Origin: Yeosuana sp043876835
GTDB lineage: Bacteria; Bacteroidota; Bacteroidia; Flavobacteriales; Flavobacteriaceae
Assembly (NCBI RefSeq): GCF_043876835.1
Contig: NZ_JBAWJZ010000005.1
Span: forward strand, 124,001-188,000
DNA: 64,000 nt
Direction of reading: 5' to 3'
Below the pieces are notes generated by a model, which ran no database searches, was not told the DNA's origin, and saw nothing but the letters and a program-made list of their open reading frames with translations. This document shows positions 45,154-54,568 of the stretch, piece after piece. Each line of letters starts with the position of its first letter. Within the stretch, counting starts at the first letter, position 1. Both the position numbers and the translations under genes were made by a program.

Positions 45154-46185
45154 CTAATTTGTGATATTTATTGAAGTGCTTTTTTTAAATTTAAAAAGAT
45201 ATGTTACTTTATGAAGTAACACATTTAATTTTAAACCTCTTAAAAATTGCTTTAACTTGAAAAACAATTTCAGGAAATGGGCAATAGAAATAGCACTAAT
45301 TGAGTACGAATCATAATATATATGATGCTCAAAATTATAGTTTACATTGGCCCATCTTTCTTTATAATCATAATATCCTTTTGATAAATCAAAGATTTTT
45401 ATATTATTTTCAAAACTCCATTTATAAAGTTCCATTAAATGTACTTTACCTATATTGTATTTAAAGTAATCCATATCGAAAACAGTAATGGCAAAAAATA
45501 AAATATTGTCAGAAAAATAGTTGAGCGATATGGCAATTGGTTTTTTATCATCATAAATCACAAATAATGACGCTTTTTTTTCAAGTATCAATTCAAAGGA
45601 TGAATCATAATAAAAATCCCATTCTTTAGGATTTAGATTATTATTGGTTTCAAGTTTGTCATCAAATCGTTTTTTTAACAGAGCATTAAAATATTCGAAA
45701 ATATCATCATAAGATTCTTTAGATATGTTTCCATAAAAATGTTTATAGTTTATATCAAATGAACTTTCAAGAACTCTTTGATAGCTTTTAAATTTATAAC
45801 GACTTTTTTTACTAAAAGTGGAGGAGAAGTAGTTATTAAAATCTATATATGTTTCAAGATTTGTTAAAAAACCAGGGTATTGCTTTATTTTAATTGCCTT
45901 TATTTTTTTTGGAAGCGTTTCCGTTTTAATATTAAAATATTCAGGTACATCATAAATCAACAATACTTTATTTTTAAAATCATGTGATATAATAGACGAA
46001 TTCAAAACATACGACATGCCTTTTGTAAGGTTCTTTCCGACGTTGATGAATAAGGGCATAAATGTTGGCTTATAAAAGCCAACTTCCTTTATGAAATTAA
46101 ATGAATAAGATGCTTGATCCTTAATGAAATGTAAGCACCATTTTTTAACAAATGTATTAGATGTAAATGGATTATGCTTTATCAC
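45154..46185 (-). CDS. GNAT-type acyltransferase paralogue 5 (short form)
   Basis: Start is GTG 46185, overlapping the stop of the upstream fusion gene (GTGA). At 343 residues it lacks the C-terminal module found in the other four; it ends with a basic hydrophobic tail (LLHKVTYLFKFKKSTS). Core motifs are YGNISK, RFDDKLE, FDMDYFKYNIGK, YKWSF, IFDLSKGYYDYKERWAN and EHHIYY. It is the copy closest to the fusion gene, and translationally coupled to it, so it may be the original partner from which the others arose. Confidence 0.73.
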   Translation of the reverse strand: MIKHNPFTSNTFVKKWCLHFIKDQASYSFNFIKEVGFYKPTFMPLFINVGKNLTKGMSYVLNSSIISHDFKNKVLLIYDVPEYFNIKTETLPKKIKAIKIKQYPGFLTNLETYIDFNNYFSSTFSKKSRYKFKSYQRVLESSFDINYKHFYGNISKESYDDIFEYFNALLKKRFDDKLETNNNLNPKEWDFYYDSSFELILEKKASLFVIYDDKKPIAISLNYFSDNILFFAITVFDMDYFKYNIGKVHLMELYKWSFENNIKIFDLSKGYYDYKERWANVNYNFEHHIYYDSYSISAISIAHFLKLFFKLKQFLRGLKLNVLLHKVTYLFKFKKSTSINITN

Positions 46186-47948
46186 AACGTTACATTTATA
46201 TCGTCTAAAGATCTATATAAAGGAAAAAAATTGGAATCTGTATCGACACCTTTTTTTAAAACAAGCTCATCATAAACTTTTTGATTACAAATAAATTTCC
46301 ACAAGAAAAAATCTTTAAAATCCTTTGAAAAAGAAGCTTTAAAATTAAATAATGAATCATCATCTTTACCTCCTAAACCTCCACCTAAATTAAAATAGGT
46401 ATAACCTTTTTCTGATGCAATTAGTCGCATTTCATCAATGAGTAATTTTGTTGGAGTTAAGTGTAAGAAATCATTTTTGGTTCCAGATAGATGATACTGT
46501 ACAATATTGTTAGTCATCACAAATTGAGAAGCTGCTATTGTTTCTCCAGATTCATTGTCGATAGCCAATAAGACTTCAGATTTAAAATCTTGGCTTGACA
46601 CCATTTTTTGAAAATAATCCTTTTTAAAATAGTAAGAATTTTTAGCATGAACCCTATCCATGTTCTCATAATAAATATCCATAAATTTTTGAAGACCTTC
46701 TTCTGATGCAGCTCTTTTAATAGTACAATTTCGTCTTGCTTTATTGATATGTGTTTTTAATCTATTTTGAAAATTCTGTCTCTGAATGTCTATATCAAGT
46801 TTCAAATTAATGTTTACAACCTTACCCTGTCTGGTTATGGTCCCAAGATTTATTAAAGCCCTACATTGTCCTGATATAAAAGGATTTAACCTAGAAAAAA
46901 CAGAAACAAAATTATTTACTTCGAAGTATTCCTTTATTTTTTCTTGAAACTGGGTATTATCAAAACTGAATGATAGGTTTTTGCTAATAGGTCCGGCATA
47001 GCCATATACAGATGTTGCATCTTTGTAATTTGTGTTTTCTATTTTTCTAATTAACAATGGGATGGCTATAATAATGTCGTTTTCAACATATTTAAGTAAT
47101 AAGGGTGTTTCATTATCATTTTTTGATAAATCATGGTAATCATAGGTGTGATAAAAATCATAGTACCCTATTTCTTTTAATACATCATCCCAATCCTTTT
47201 TATTGTAAATTTCTTCTAATGTGGAATTAATTTCAAAAACCTCCTTTGGTTTGACAAAATCTTCAGCATGATATAAATATTTTTCACCTTCATTGATAGT
47301 TCTAATAACTTTAGCAGGAATACCATATACCATTTTATAATCTTCAACATCCCTGTTTACTAAAGCACCTGCACCTATTATTGAATGTTTACCAATGGTT
47401 ATATCTTGAATGATGTTGGCACCCAAACAAATTGCACTAAATGATCCAATTGTAACGTTTCCTCCAACAGTGGCATTAGGAGCTAAACTAGAGAATTTTT
47501 TAATGTCACCATCATGATCTAAAGACGCTTTAGTGTTTAAAATACAAAAGTTACCTATTTTGGAATCAATATTTACAATAACCCCCGGCATAATAACAGT
47601 TCCTTGCCCTATTGTAACATTTTTTCCAATTATTGCACTAGGATGTATCGCAGAAATATATTTAAAGTCAGGAACTAATTGGGTTATTTTATCATGAACT
47701 AACTTCCTTATCCAATTATCTCCAATTGCAATAATTCCAGCATTAAAATTGAAATTTTTAATTAAATCTGGTAAATCATTTTCAGTTCCTAATATTTTAT
47801 ATTGAAATATTGACATTCCTTTTGGTTTATATGAATCTATTAAACCAATAATGTTGTACTTATTTTCTCTTTCAAGAATATCAATAACAACTTTAGCATG
47901 TCCCGATGCTCCAATAACTACAATATTTTGTTTTTCAATGACTGACAT
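46182..47948 (-). CDS. Fusion of a PglD/NeuD-like sugar acetyltransferase and a FemAB/GNAT-type acyltransferase
   Basis: A single 588-residue frame. Residues 1-215 form a PglD/NeuD-type domain: nucleotide-sugar-binding GASGHAK (13-19), then a left-handed beta-helix of hexapeptide repeats (IIGKNVTIGQGTVI) and the likely catalytic His145 in SLDHDGD. PglD acetylates the 4-amino group of a UDP-4-amino-sugar with acetyl-CoA. Residues about 235-588 match FemAB-like acyltransferases: LKTHINKARRNC, QYHLSGTKNDFLHLTP and the C-terminal GGGLGGKDDDSLFNFKASFS. The second domain probably adds another acyl or aminoacyl group. No separate PglE-like aminotransferase is found in this operon. Confidence 0.82.
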   Translation of the reverse strand: MSVIEKQNIVVIGASGHAKVVIDILERENKYNIIGLIDSYKPKGMSIFQYKILGTENDLPDLIKNFNFNAGIIAIGDNWIRKLVHDKITQLVPDFKYISAIHPSAIIGKNVTIGQGTVIMPGVIVNIDSKIGNFCILNTKASLDHDGDIKKFSSLAPNATVGGNVTIGSFSAICLGANIIQDITIGKHSIIGAGALVNRDVEDYKMVYGIPAKVIRTINEGEKYLYHAEDFVKPKEVFEINSTLEEIYNKKDWDDVLKEIGYYDFYHTYDYHDLSKNDNETPLLLKYVENDIIIAIPLLIRKIENTNYKDATSVYGYAGPISKNLSFSFDNTQFQEKIKEYFEVNNFVSVFSRLNPFISGQCRALINLGTITRQGKVVNINLKLDIDIQRQNFQNRLKTHINKARRNCTIKRAASEEGLQKFMDIYYENMDRVHAKNSYYFKKDYFQKMVSSQDFKSEVLLAIDNESGETIAASQFVMTNNIVQYHLSGTKNDFLHLTPTKLLIDEMRLIASEKGYTYFNLGGGLGGKDDDSLFNFKASFSKDFKDFFLWKFICNQKVYDELVLKKGVDTDSNFFPLYRSLDDINVTL

Positions 47949-47958
47949 GATTATTCAA

Positions 47959-48561
47959 TTAATTACCTTTAAATAATGGCATATTTAAGTTATCTGAACT
48001 ATTGACTCCTTCCTTTTTTAAAACTCTTTTTATAGTTAATAATAATATTTTTACATCTAGTGAAAATGATAAATTATTAACATACCATGTATCTAATGAA
48101 AATTTTTCTTTCCATGATATGGCGTTTCTACCATTTACTTGAGCCCAGCCAGTAATGCCAGGTTTGACGTTATGGCGCTTTTTTTGATCTTCATTATATA
48201 ATGGAAGATATTCTGTTAATAAGGGTCTGGGACCTACTAAACTCATGTCTCCTTTAATAACATTGATGAGTTGAGGGATTTCATCTAATGAATATTTTCT
48301 AATAAAAGCACCTGTTTTGGTAATTCGTTTTTCAAAAGGTAATAAATTTCCTTCTGTATCCTTTTTGTCATTCATGGATTTGAATTTGATTATAGAAAAG
48401 ATACGTTCTTTTTTACCCGGACGCTTTTGAAAAAAGAACGGTTTTCCTTTATTGCTAAATAATAGGCAAATGGTAATTACAATGAAAATAGGAGATAGTA
48501 TAATAAAGCCTATAACCGCTGAACAAAAATCGAAAAGAGGTTTTATTAATTTTTTATACAT
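47959..48561 (-). CDS. Undecaprenyl-phosphate sugar-phosphate transferase (PglC/WcaJ-type)
   Basis: This 200-residue monotopic phosphoglycosyltransferase starts glycan assembly by moving a sugar phosphate from UDP-sugar to undecaprenyl phosphate. It has an N-terminal re-entrant membrane helix (FDFCSAVIGFIILSPIFIVI), the conserved FFFQKRPGKKERIFSIIKFKSM block, YSLDEIPQLINVIKGDMSLVGPRP, and a C-terminal GWAQVNGRNAISW. Length and shape fit the PglC class, not the long polytopic WcaJ class. It is the first gene of the minus-strand acyltransferase operon and probably uses the sugar processed by the downstream fusion. Confidence 0.93.
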   Translation of the reverse strand: MYKKLIKPLFDFCSAVIGFIILSPIFIVITICLLFSNKGKPFFFQKRPGKKERIFSIIKFKSMNDKKDTEGNLLPFEKRITKTGAFIRKYSLDEIPQLINVIKGDMSLVGPRPLLTEYLPLYNEDQKKRHNVKPGITGWAQVNGRNAISWKEKFSLDTWYVNNLSFSLDVKILLLTIKRVLKKEGVNSSDNLNMPLFKGN

Positions 48562-49019
48562 AGTAGGTTGGTTAATTTGAGTAAAATTAGTTTAAATATT
48601 GATTTCTAATACTTTTAATTGTTGAAAAGCTATTATTTTTGATAAAATGAATTTGTAGGCAATATATTACTTAAATTTAATTTTTGTGCAAAGATGATTT
48701 GGTTTTATTGCTGTATTAGGAATTATATCTAATATTTTTATAACAGATTGAATTTCAGCAACTTAGTGATATATGAGAATTTTAAATGTATCCCACTAAA
48801 ACAAAAGAAATGTCTGATTTGGTTTTTTTGTTAAATGAAAGTGGGAGGTGGATGGATTCTAAGTACTAAAACAAGTTCAGTACAGGCAAGTTTGTTGTAA
48901 TAGGTATAAAGGACCTTTTGATGGGCTTGGGTTGACAGGCTATTTTTGAAGTTTTTTTTAATGTTTTTAAAAAAAGATTTTTGTTTTACCTGATTTTAAA
49001 GCAATAAATTTAACTTATA

Positions 49020-49074
49020 TACACTATCCGTACACTATCCGTACACTATCCATACACCATCTATACACTTGCCC
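49020..49074. repeat. 11-bp tandem repeat, five units
   Basis: Units TACACTATCCG, TACACTATCCG, TACACTATCCA, TACACCATCTA and TACACTTGCCC start at 49020, 49031, 49042, 49053 and 49064. The first three are near-identical and the last two degenerate. The 11-bp period is close to one helical turn, so all copies face the same side of the DNA. Confidence 0.85.
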
Positions 49075-49335
49075 CATCTTATTAAATAAATCCTGATATA
49101 ATTTTACAACTCTTTTTCTTAATCCTAAAATGATGGTATGACAAAACGCTGTTTAAATTTTTCCACTTATTCCTCTTGTAAGTCCTTATATACAATCTTT
49201 TTAAGTTATTAATAGTTATTAACAAATTGTTACACAATCGATTATACTTTTTATTTTTGTATTTCTAAATTTTAAACATCCAAGTTATATTATTTAGCGT
49301 ATATAGAAACAATATTAATACTCTCAAATTACTAT

Positions 49336-49416
49336 TTATCGAAATAAAATTACTTTTTGTCGATTTTTATGATCATTGAAGCGTTTTTCATCGAAAAAAA
49401 CAATCATTTAGGCGAT
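49336..49416. repeat. Duplicated ATCGA-N17-(T/G)CGAT-type element
   Basis: Two 27-nt elements, 49336-49362 and 49390-49416, begin ATCGAAA and end CGAT, have internal CGA spacing of 21 bp, and are 54 bp apart. They lie between the possible promoter and ATG 49476 of the beta-helix gene. Confidence 0.4.
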
Positions 49417-49475
49417 AAATTTAAATTAATTATTAATATTGTAAATGTAAATTCCCTCCCCGAATTAAGAATTTT

Positions 49476-51395
49476 ATGAAGACTTTTTTTAGCCCCATGT
49501 TAATAGCATTATTTTTTGTTTTAACAACCTTATCATGTAATAATGAAGAAATTTTTAGTGAAGAACCAGTTAATGGTGTTGTTGATCCCGATACTACGGT
49601 AGATACCAATGCTCCTTCTGAAGACACGAATGATTCTACGGTTGATACCACTTTACCTTGTTCGTTTGGTTTGGATAGTGTACAATCTGGTGATACCATA
49701 GTTATTAATTGTATGTTGGATTTAGGCGGACAAACTGTTAATTTACCTTCAAATGTAACTATTGTATATGAAGGAGGAGATATTATTAATGGTACTCTCC
49801 ATTTTTCTGATAATACCATAATTTCAGGAGAGTTGTTAAATTCTAGTGTAACTCTAATGGGCTCAACACCTCAATTGAAAGACACGACCTTTCAATTTGA
49901 TCCACAACGTTGGGGGATTGTAGAAGGGGTTGTTTCTGATGAAGTGGCTTTAAAGAATAAGGAGATTTTAAATAACATTATTCAGAATACAAAAAAATTA
50001 GGAATATCTGTTTTTGTAATCGATAAAATGGACGCCTATTTTAAAGTGGATTTGAATAACAACAGTAGAGAGAAAAATGCAGCTAATGCCATTCAAATAC
50101 CAAGTGATTTTGAATTAAAAATGAATGATGACACCTTTTTAAGAGTACAACCTAATGGGTCAGCGTTCTACACTTTAATGAGTATTTTTTTAACAGATAA
50201 TTCTATTGTTTCTGGAGGACATTTAGTTGGCGATCGTTTTGAACACAATTATGCCCCTGTAATTGATGAGGCAGGTGAGATTCGTGATACTCATGAATAT
50301 GGCCATTTACTCTGGATTATTGGCTCTCACAATGTAGTTGTTGATAATCTTAATTTAAGTAAGGCAACAGGTGATGCCATTTTATTTCATGCAAAAACGC
50401 TTAGAAATCCAGACGGAGCACTTGGGTCAGGAAATAGAGAGGTAAATTATGCTATAGTAGAGAATTGTACAATTTCGGAATGCAGACGAAATGGGATTAG
50501 TTTTTTGGATGGTAGAAATGTTACTATTGATAATTGTCGTATTATAGATACTGGAAAAGGAGAACAAGCTTATGATGGTTCAGGTAATAAAATTGCTAGT
50601 AGTGCAGGGACAGCTCCAAGATATGGTATTGATTTAGAAGCTATCAGAACAAGAAATGCAGATGGTTCTTTAAATGAAACTGCAATTATAGAGAATATAA
50701 CTATTAAAAACTCAACCTTAACAGGAAATGAATCAGGAGATATTGTTCTTTTTACCGCAAATGATGTGGTTATAGAAAATAATTATTTTGATAAATGGGT
50801 ATCAAACTTTGCTTCATATAATGTTGCCATACTAAATAATACCTTTGAGTCAAGAGACCCTTCCATTTTTGCTATAGGTATCCAATCATATTTTGATCCA
50901 TTTGGTGAGGAACTTAACCATCATTACCAAATTAGTAATAATACCATAAAAAATTATGGTGTTGGAATACGAGTTGCTGGTAAAAACCAAAGTATTAGTA
51001 ATAATATCATAAAAGATTGTACAACAGGAATATTTTTAATTTCAAATTTATTTGATAGCTCCTTTTCTGGAAATACTATTACCAGTAATTTAGAGGTTAG
51101 TTTTGGTTATAAAAATTTCTATAATACTCAGAGTATTAATAATGTAACCATTAGTAATGAAACCATAAATGTTAAAAACAGACCATTAAGCCTAATTCAT
51201 TTACTTGATGAAAGTACTTTAAGTACTTCTCAAATTACATTTAAAAGTTGTAATTTTAATACAACCAATATTGGATTTAAGCTTCATGTAGATTATGGCA
51301 AAAATATTAAATTTGATGGCAATACCAGTAACACAGATTTTGAAATTAAAAATTCAGAAAATATAGGTTTAACCAATAATATAATTGGTAATTAA
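49476..51395 (+). CDS. Secreted parallel beta-helix lipoprotein
   Basis: The 639-residue protein starts with a lipoprotein signal peptide (lipobox LTTLSC), a linker rich in Asp and Thr (VDPDTTVDTNAPSEDTNDS), then repeated PbH1-type units such as VENCTISECRRNGISFLDGR and NVTIDNCRIIDTGKGEQ, with N-x-I-x-x-x-x-I spacing typical of right-handed beta-helices (polysaccharide lyases and related). It has no obvious lyase active site readable by eye. Placement beside the polysaccharide operons suggests a role in binding or trimming the polymer; a pilin-like or lyase role is equally possible. Convergent with a GT4 gene. Confidence 0.82.
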   Translation: MKTFFSPMLIALFFVLTTLSCNNEEIFSEEPVNGVVDPDTTVDTNAPSEDTNDSTVDTTLPCSFGLDSVQSGDTIVINCMLDLGGQTVNLPSNVTIVYEGGDIINGTLHFSDNTIISGELLNSSVTLMGSTPQLKDTTFQFDPQRWGIVEGVVSDEVALKNKEILNNIIQNTKKLGISVFVIDKMDAYFKVDLNNNSREKNAANAIQIPSDFELKMNDDTFLRVQPNGSAFYTLMSIFLTDNSIVSGGHLVGDRFEHNYAPVIDEAGEIRDTHEYGHLLWIIGSHNVVVDNLNLSKATGDAILFHAKTLRNPDGALGSGNREVNYAIVENCTISECRRNGISFLDGRNVTIDNCRIIDTGKGEQAYDGSGNKIASSAGTAPRYGIDLEAIRTRNADGSLNETAIIENITIKNSTLTGNESGDIVLFTANDVVIENNYFDKWVSNFASYNVAILNNTFESRDPSIFAIGIQSYFDPFGEELNHHYQISNNTIKNYGVGIRVAGKNQSISNNIIKDCTTGIFLISNLFDSSFSGNTITSNLEVSFGYKNFYNTQSINNVTISNETINVKNRPLSLIHLLDESTLSTSQITFKSCNFNTTNIGFKLHVDYGKNIKFDGNTSNTDFEIKNSENIGLTNNIIGN

Positions 51396-51432
51396 TTAAG
51401 AGTAACTTATATACTTTTAAAAAATACCAGAT

Positions 51433-51470
51433 AAAAAGGTTCAGCACATTAAAATTGGGTTGAACCTTTT
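51433..51470. terminator. Bidirectional terminator
   Basis: AAAAGGTTCA (51434-51443) pairs with TGAACCTTTT (51461-51470) across a 17-nt loop, between the convergent beta-helix and GT4 genes. Confidence 0.78.
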
Positions 51471-51496
51471 ATTAATTCACCTAAGTATTATGTTTT

Positions 51497-52636
51497 TTAA
51501 CTATTGACGACTTTCTGATAAGTGTTTAAAGCTTCCTTCCAAACATCTTTTTGATTATATTTTTTTAAAATATAATCCCTAGTAACTTCTCCCATTTGTT
51601 TTATTTGTTCTGGTTTCTTTATGAAAGATTCCATCGCTTTCATTAAAGCCGACGTAGATTTGTGCTGGATTAATTTTCCATTATAACCATCCTTTATAAT
51701 TTCATTACAGCCAGAAATGTCAGAACAAATTACAGGAAGTTCCATGGCAGCAGCCTCCATGATAGAGACACCAAAGCCTTCTCTATAACTTGGAAACACA
51801 AAAACATTCACCATATTTAAAAAGGGGAGAACATTTTTTTGGGCTCCAACCGCAATGATATTCTCATTGGTAATAATCTCTTGTTTAATATGTTCTTGAA
51901 GCGGATCTAATTCATCTTCGTACCATCCCACTAGTAGAAGCTTAATGTTAGGATGGGTTTTGTTTAGCTCAATAAACACAGTTACTAGTTCATTAATGCC
52001 TTTGTCACTAACCAGCCTACCAACAAACCCAAAAACCAAATGATTTTGTGATATCTTATATGTTTCCCTAAGATTTTCTTGTGTTAAACTATGTCGTGAA
52101 TAAATATCAGGATTTATGCCATTAGCACTACCATTCCCAATAACCTGTGGAATTTTTTTGCTTATTCTGTTTTTTAAAATATTTTCTTTCACACCAAAAC
52201 TAACAGCAATTAAATCCGTTGCAAAAAAACACGAAATTCGTTCCAATGATAGAATAATTTTTCGTTTTAAACCTGTTTCTCCTTCATATCGCAATCCATG
52301 AATAAAATAAATTCTATGGGGTACCCTTGTAATCCAAGCAGCAGTCATGCTTAACAAACCACCCTTTGGTGTGTTCCCATGTACAACATGTGGTTTTAAT
52401 GTTATAAAAAGCTTTATAAGCTGTAACAAGCCCTTTAAGTCTTTAAAAAGAGAAATTTCTCTAACCATTTTAATTGGGTGTACTTTAACACCTTCACGTT
52501 CACTTACTAAATATAATACCTCATCTGGACTAGAAACCAATTCTACATCAAAAAACCTATTTAAAAATGCAATTTGTCCATTAAAAAAGTTAAGAGTGGT
52601 AGAAATTGTTGAAACAATAATAAATTTCTTTTTCAT
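51497..52636 (-). CDS. Glycosyltransferase family 4-like
   Basis: The 379-residue GT-B enzyme has the N-terminal acceptor domain and a C-terminal donor domain with FGFVGRLVSDKGINELV and the EX7E-type FPSYREGFGVSIMEAAAMELPVI region, which binds the nucleotide-sugar phosphate. It is the last gene of the minus-strand exopolysaccharide operon and follows the deacetylase gene by 6 bp. Donor sugar unknown. Confidence 0.88.
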   Translation of the reverse strand: MKKKFIIVSTISTTLNFFNGQIAFLNRFFDVELVSSPDEVLYLVSEREGVKVHPIKMVREISLFKDLKGLLQLIKLFITLKPHVVHGNTPKGGLLSMTAAWITRVPHRIYFIHGLRYEGETGLKRKIILSLERISCFFATDLIAVSFGVKENILKNRISKKIPQVIGNGSANGINPDIYSRHSLTQENLRETYKISQNHLVFGFVGRLVSDKGINELVTVFIELNKTHPNIKLLLVGWYEDELDPLQEHIKQEIITNENIIAVGAQKNVLPFLNMVNVFVFPSYREGFGVSIMEAAAMELPVICSDISGCNEIIKDGYNGKLIQHKSTSALMKAMESFIKKPEQIKQMGEVTRDYILKKYNQKDVWKEALNTYQKVVNS

Positions 52637-52642
52637 AGTAAT

Positions 52643-53641
52643 TTAGTTAGAATACTGTCTAGTTTTAATTTGATTGGTTAAACCCGTCATGGTTATACTT
52701 TCAAATCCAAATTTTTTGTTTAAATTTTTATATTCTTTAAAAATGATTTCAAGATTTTTAAAATTAGCATCCATATTACTACCAAAATTATGGGGATGCC
52801 ACCATAAATGAAAAAGCTCACCCTTAATAGCCGCATACTGCATCGCTTTTTTTATCCGTTCCCTTTTTAAAAATTCAAGACATGATAGTCTTGGAATAAA
52901 AGGTCTTAAAAATCTGCTTGAAGGCAAATTGATTAAACCTGATCTATCTAATAAACTATCTAATGAATACGTGTTGTGACCACTAATATTTATATACCCA
53001 TCCAAAAACCTAAAAGGCCTGTGAAACTTAATAAATAGAAAATTTTTAGTTTTTATGCTCGGATTATATAAAAAATGTTCTTCAGTCCCTCTAAAGGAAG
53101 TGATACCATTTCTTTTGCAAACTTCTAAATAGTCTTGTTTAATTTGATTTTTTGGAAACACAATACTTTTGATATCAATATCCATACTTTTAGCTATGTT
53201 GATTGCAGCAGTTAAATCATGAGTAAAATCGATAATATCTTGTCCGCTAGCTAAACAGTTATAATGTGCAAATGTATGGGTGCCTATTTCGTGATTATGG
53301 TTTTTGTTGATTGCCGAAATAATTGACTTTGCATAATGAATAGGATCTTCTTTCTCAGTTTCCCCTATAGAATTGATCAATCTAAAAGGGTTCAATTCTT
53401 TGTTATTATAATTTGGGATTTTTGATGGCATGAATTTTTTAATGTCCCCTTTATTTTCAGCGAACAATAAACCAACAGTAGAAAAGGTTAGTTTTATATT
53501 GTAAGAATCGCTCAATTTAATAAGTCTTTCTATAACAGTCCTTACGTTTTCAAGATTCTTTTGATAAGTTTCAAGACTTAATGCATCAAAAACACCCCAA
53601 TGTAATTCAAAATCCAGTGAAATTAAAAATTTACCACCCAT
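52643..53641 (-). CDS. Polysaccharide deacetylase-like protein
   Basis: This 332-residue protein has the carbohydrate esterase 4-like layout: N-terminal SLDFELHWG (Asp10 as the catalytic base candidate) and the metal ligands His122 and His126 in GTHTFAHY. It would remove acetyl from an N-acetyl hexosamine of the polymer or its precursor. No signal peptide is visible, so it may act in the cytoplasm on a precursor. It lies between a GT2 and a GT4 gene with short gaps. Confidence 0.8.
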   Translation of the reverse strand: MGGKFLISLDFELHWGVFDALSLETYQKNLENVRTVIERLIKLSDSYNIKLTFSTVGLLFAENKGDIKKFMPSKIPNYNNKELNPFRLINSIGETEKEDPIHYAKSIISAINKNHNHEIGTHTFAHYNCLASGQDIIDFTHDLTAAINIAKSMDIDIKSIVFPKNQIKQDYLEVCKRNGITSFRGTEEHFLYNPSIKTKNFLFIKFHRPFRFLDGYINISGHNTYSLDSLLDRSGLINLPSSRFLRPFIPRLSCLEFLKRERIKKAMQYAAIKGELFHLWWHPHNFGSNMDANFKNLEIIFKEYKNLNKKFGFESITMTGLTNQIKTRQYSN

Positions 53642-53651
53642 AAAGCTAATT

Positions 53652-54518
53652 TTATAATGTTGGGAGTTTAGTACTTTTTATGACATTAATCTCTGTGAGA
53701 TAATGATCTCTTTCAACAATATCTGTTTTTTTTTTGCTCCGTCGTTTTAATAATAGATCTTCTTTTTTTAAAACCGAGATACCCCAAACTAATAATGATT
53801 TGATTTTTGATTTCGTCCATAGTATAAAATACTTGTTGCCAGCATACTTTTTGTACATAACACGCTCATTTTTATATGCTGCTAACACTTTTTTAGCTGT
53901 CGCATTATTTTCTTCTCTATAGTAATATAATCTATCCGTAATAATTTTTAAATTAAAATCATTTTTTTTACAGGCTCGCATCCACAAATCATAATCCTGA
54001 GCGATTTTTAATGACTCATCATAAGGGTTTCTTTTAAACCAATTTGTTTTACTTACAATACTTGCATGCAAAGGAGAAGCCCTTTTATATAATAAATCAT
54101 CTAAAGTTATTTTATTCAAATTAAAACCTCTTGAACCAATGTATTTTAAATCATTTGCTATAGATATAGTTCCTGTACTAATTAAATCCAGTTGAGGGTT
54201 TTCTTCTAATAACTTGATTTGTGTTTCTATTCTAGAAGTGTCCATGAGATCATCGGCGTCCATTCTTGCCAAATATTCATATTTTGCCAATTTTACTATT
54301 TCGTTTAATCTAGCAGCCAATTTTTTATTTTTCCCGTCTGAATAAACCGATACGCGAGGATCATTAATTGATTTTGCAATTTCCAATGATTTGTCAGTAG
54401 ATCCATCATCCATTAAAATAAGTTCCCAATCTTGATATGTTTGAGCAAAAATAGATTTTATAGCTAATTCAAGATAATCTTCTGCGTTATAAAAAGGAAG
54501 GCCTATTGTAACTCCCAT
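53652..54518 (-). CDS. Glycosyltransferase family 2
   Basis: The 288-residue GT-A enzyme starts MGVTIGLPFYNAEDYLELAI and has the donor-binding MDDGSTD and the metal-binding MDADDL (DxD-type) motifs. A C-terminal stretch holds the HASIVSKTNWFKR acceptor-side region. It lies 10 bp upstream of the deacetylase gene and 50 bp after the polymerase gene. Which sugar it adds is unknown. Confidence 0.9.
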   Translation of the reverse strand: MGVTIGLPFYNAEDYLELAIKSIFAQTYQDWELILMDDGSTDKSLEIAKSINDPRVSVYSDGKNKKLAARLNEIVKLAKYEYLARMDADDLMDTSRIETQIKLLEENPQLDLISTGTISIANDLKYIGSRGFNLNKITLDDLLYKRASPLHASIVSKTNWFKRNPYDESLKIAQDYDLWMRACKKNDFNLKIITDRLYYYREENNATAKKVLAAYKNERVMYKKYAGNKYFILWTKSKIKSLLVWGISVLKKEDLLLKRRSKKKTDIVERDHYLTEINVIKSTKLPTL

Positions 54519-54568
54519 ACGTTTAATATTTGTAGGTTATATTAGTTAGTTTAATTGATAAAAATAGA

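Larger units (their letters stand above)
48562..49475. other. 914-bp AT-rich control region between divergent operons
   Basis: This separates the minus-strand sugar-transferase operon from the plus-strand beta-helix lipoprotein gene. It holds no convincing ORF or RNA gene. Visible elements are an imperfect hairpin (TCCCACT and AACAAAA at 48791-48806 pairing with TTTTGTT and AGTGGGA at 48826-48846), an 11-bp tandem repeat, a duplicated 27-nt element, and a possible promoter (TTG 49227, TATTTTTG 49252-49259) for the beta-helix gene. Confidence 0.6.
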
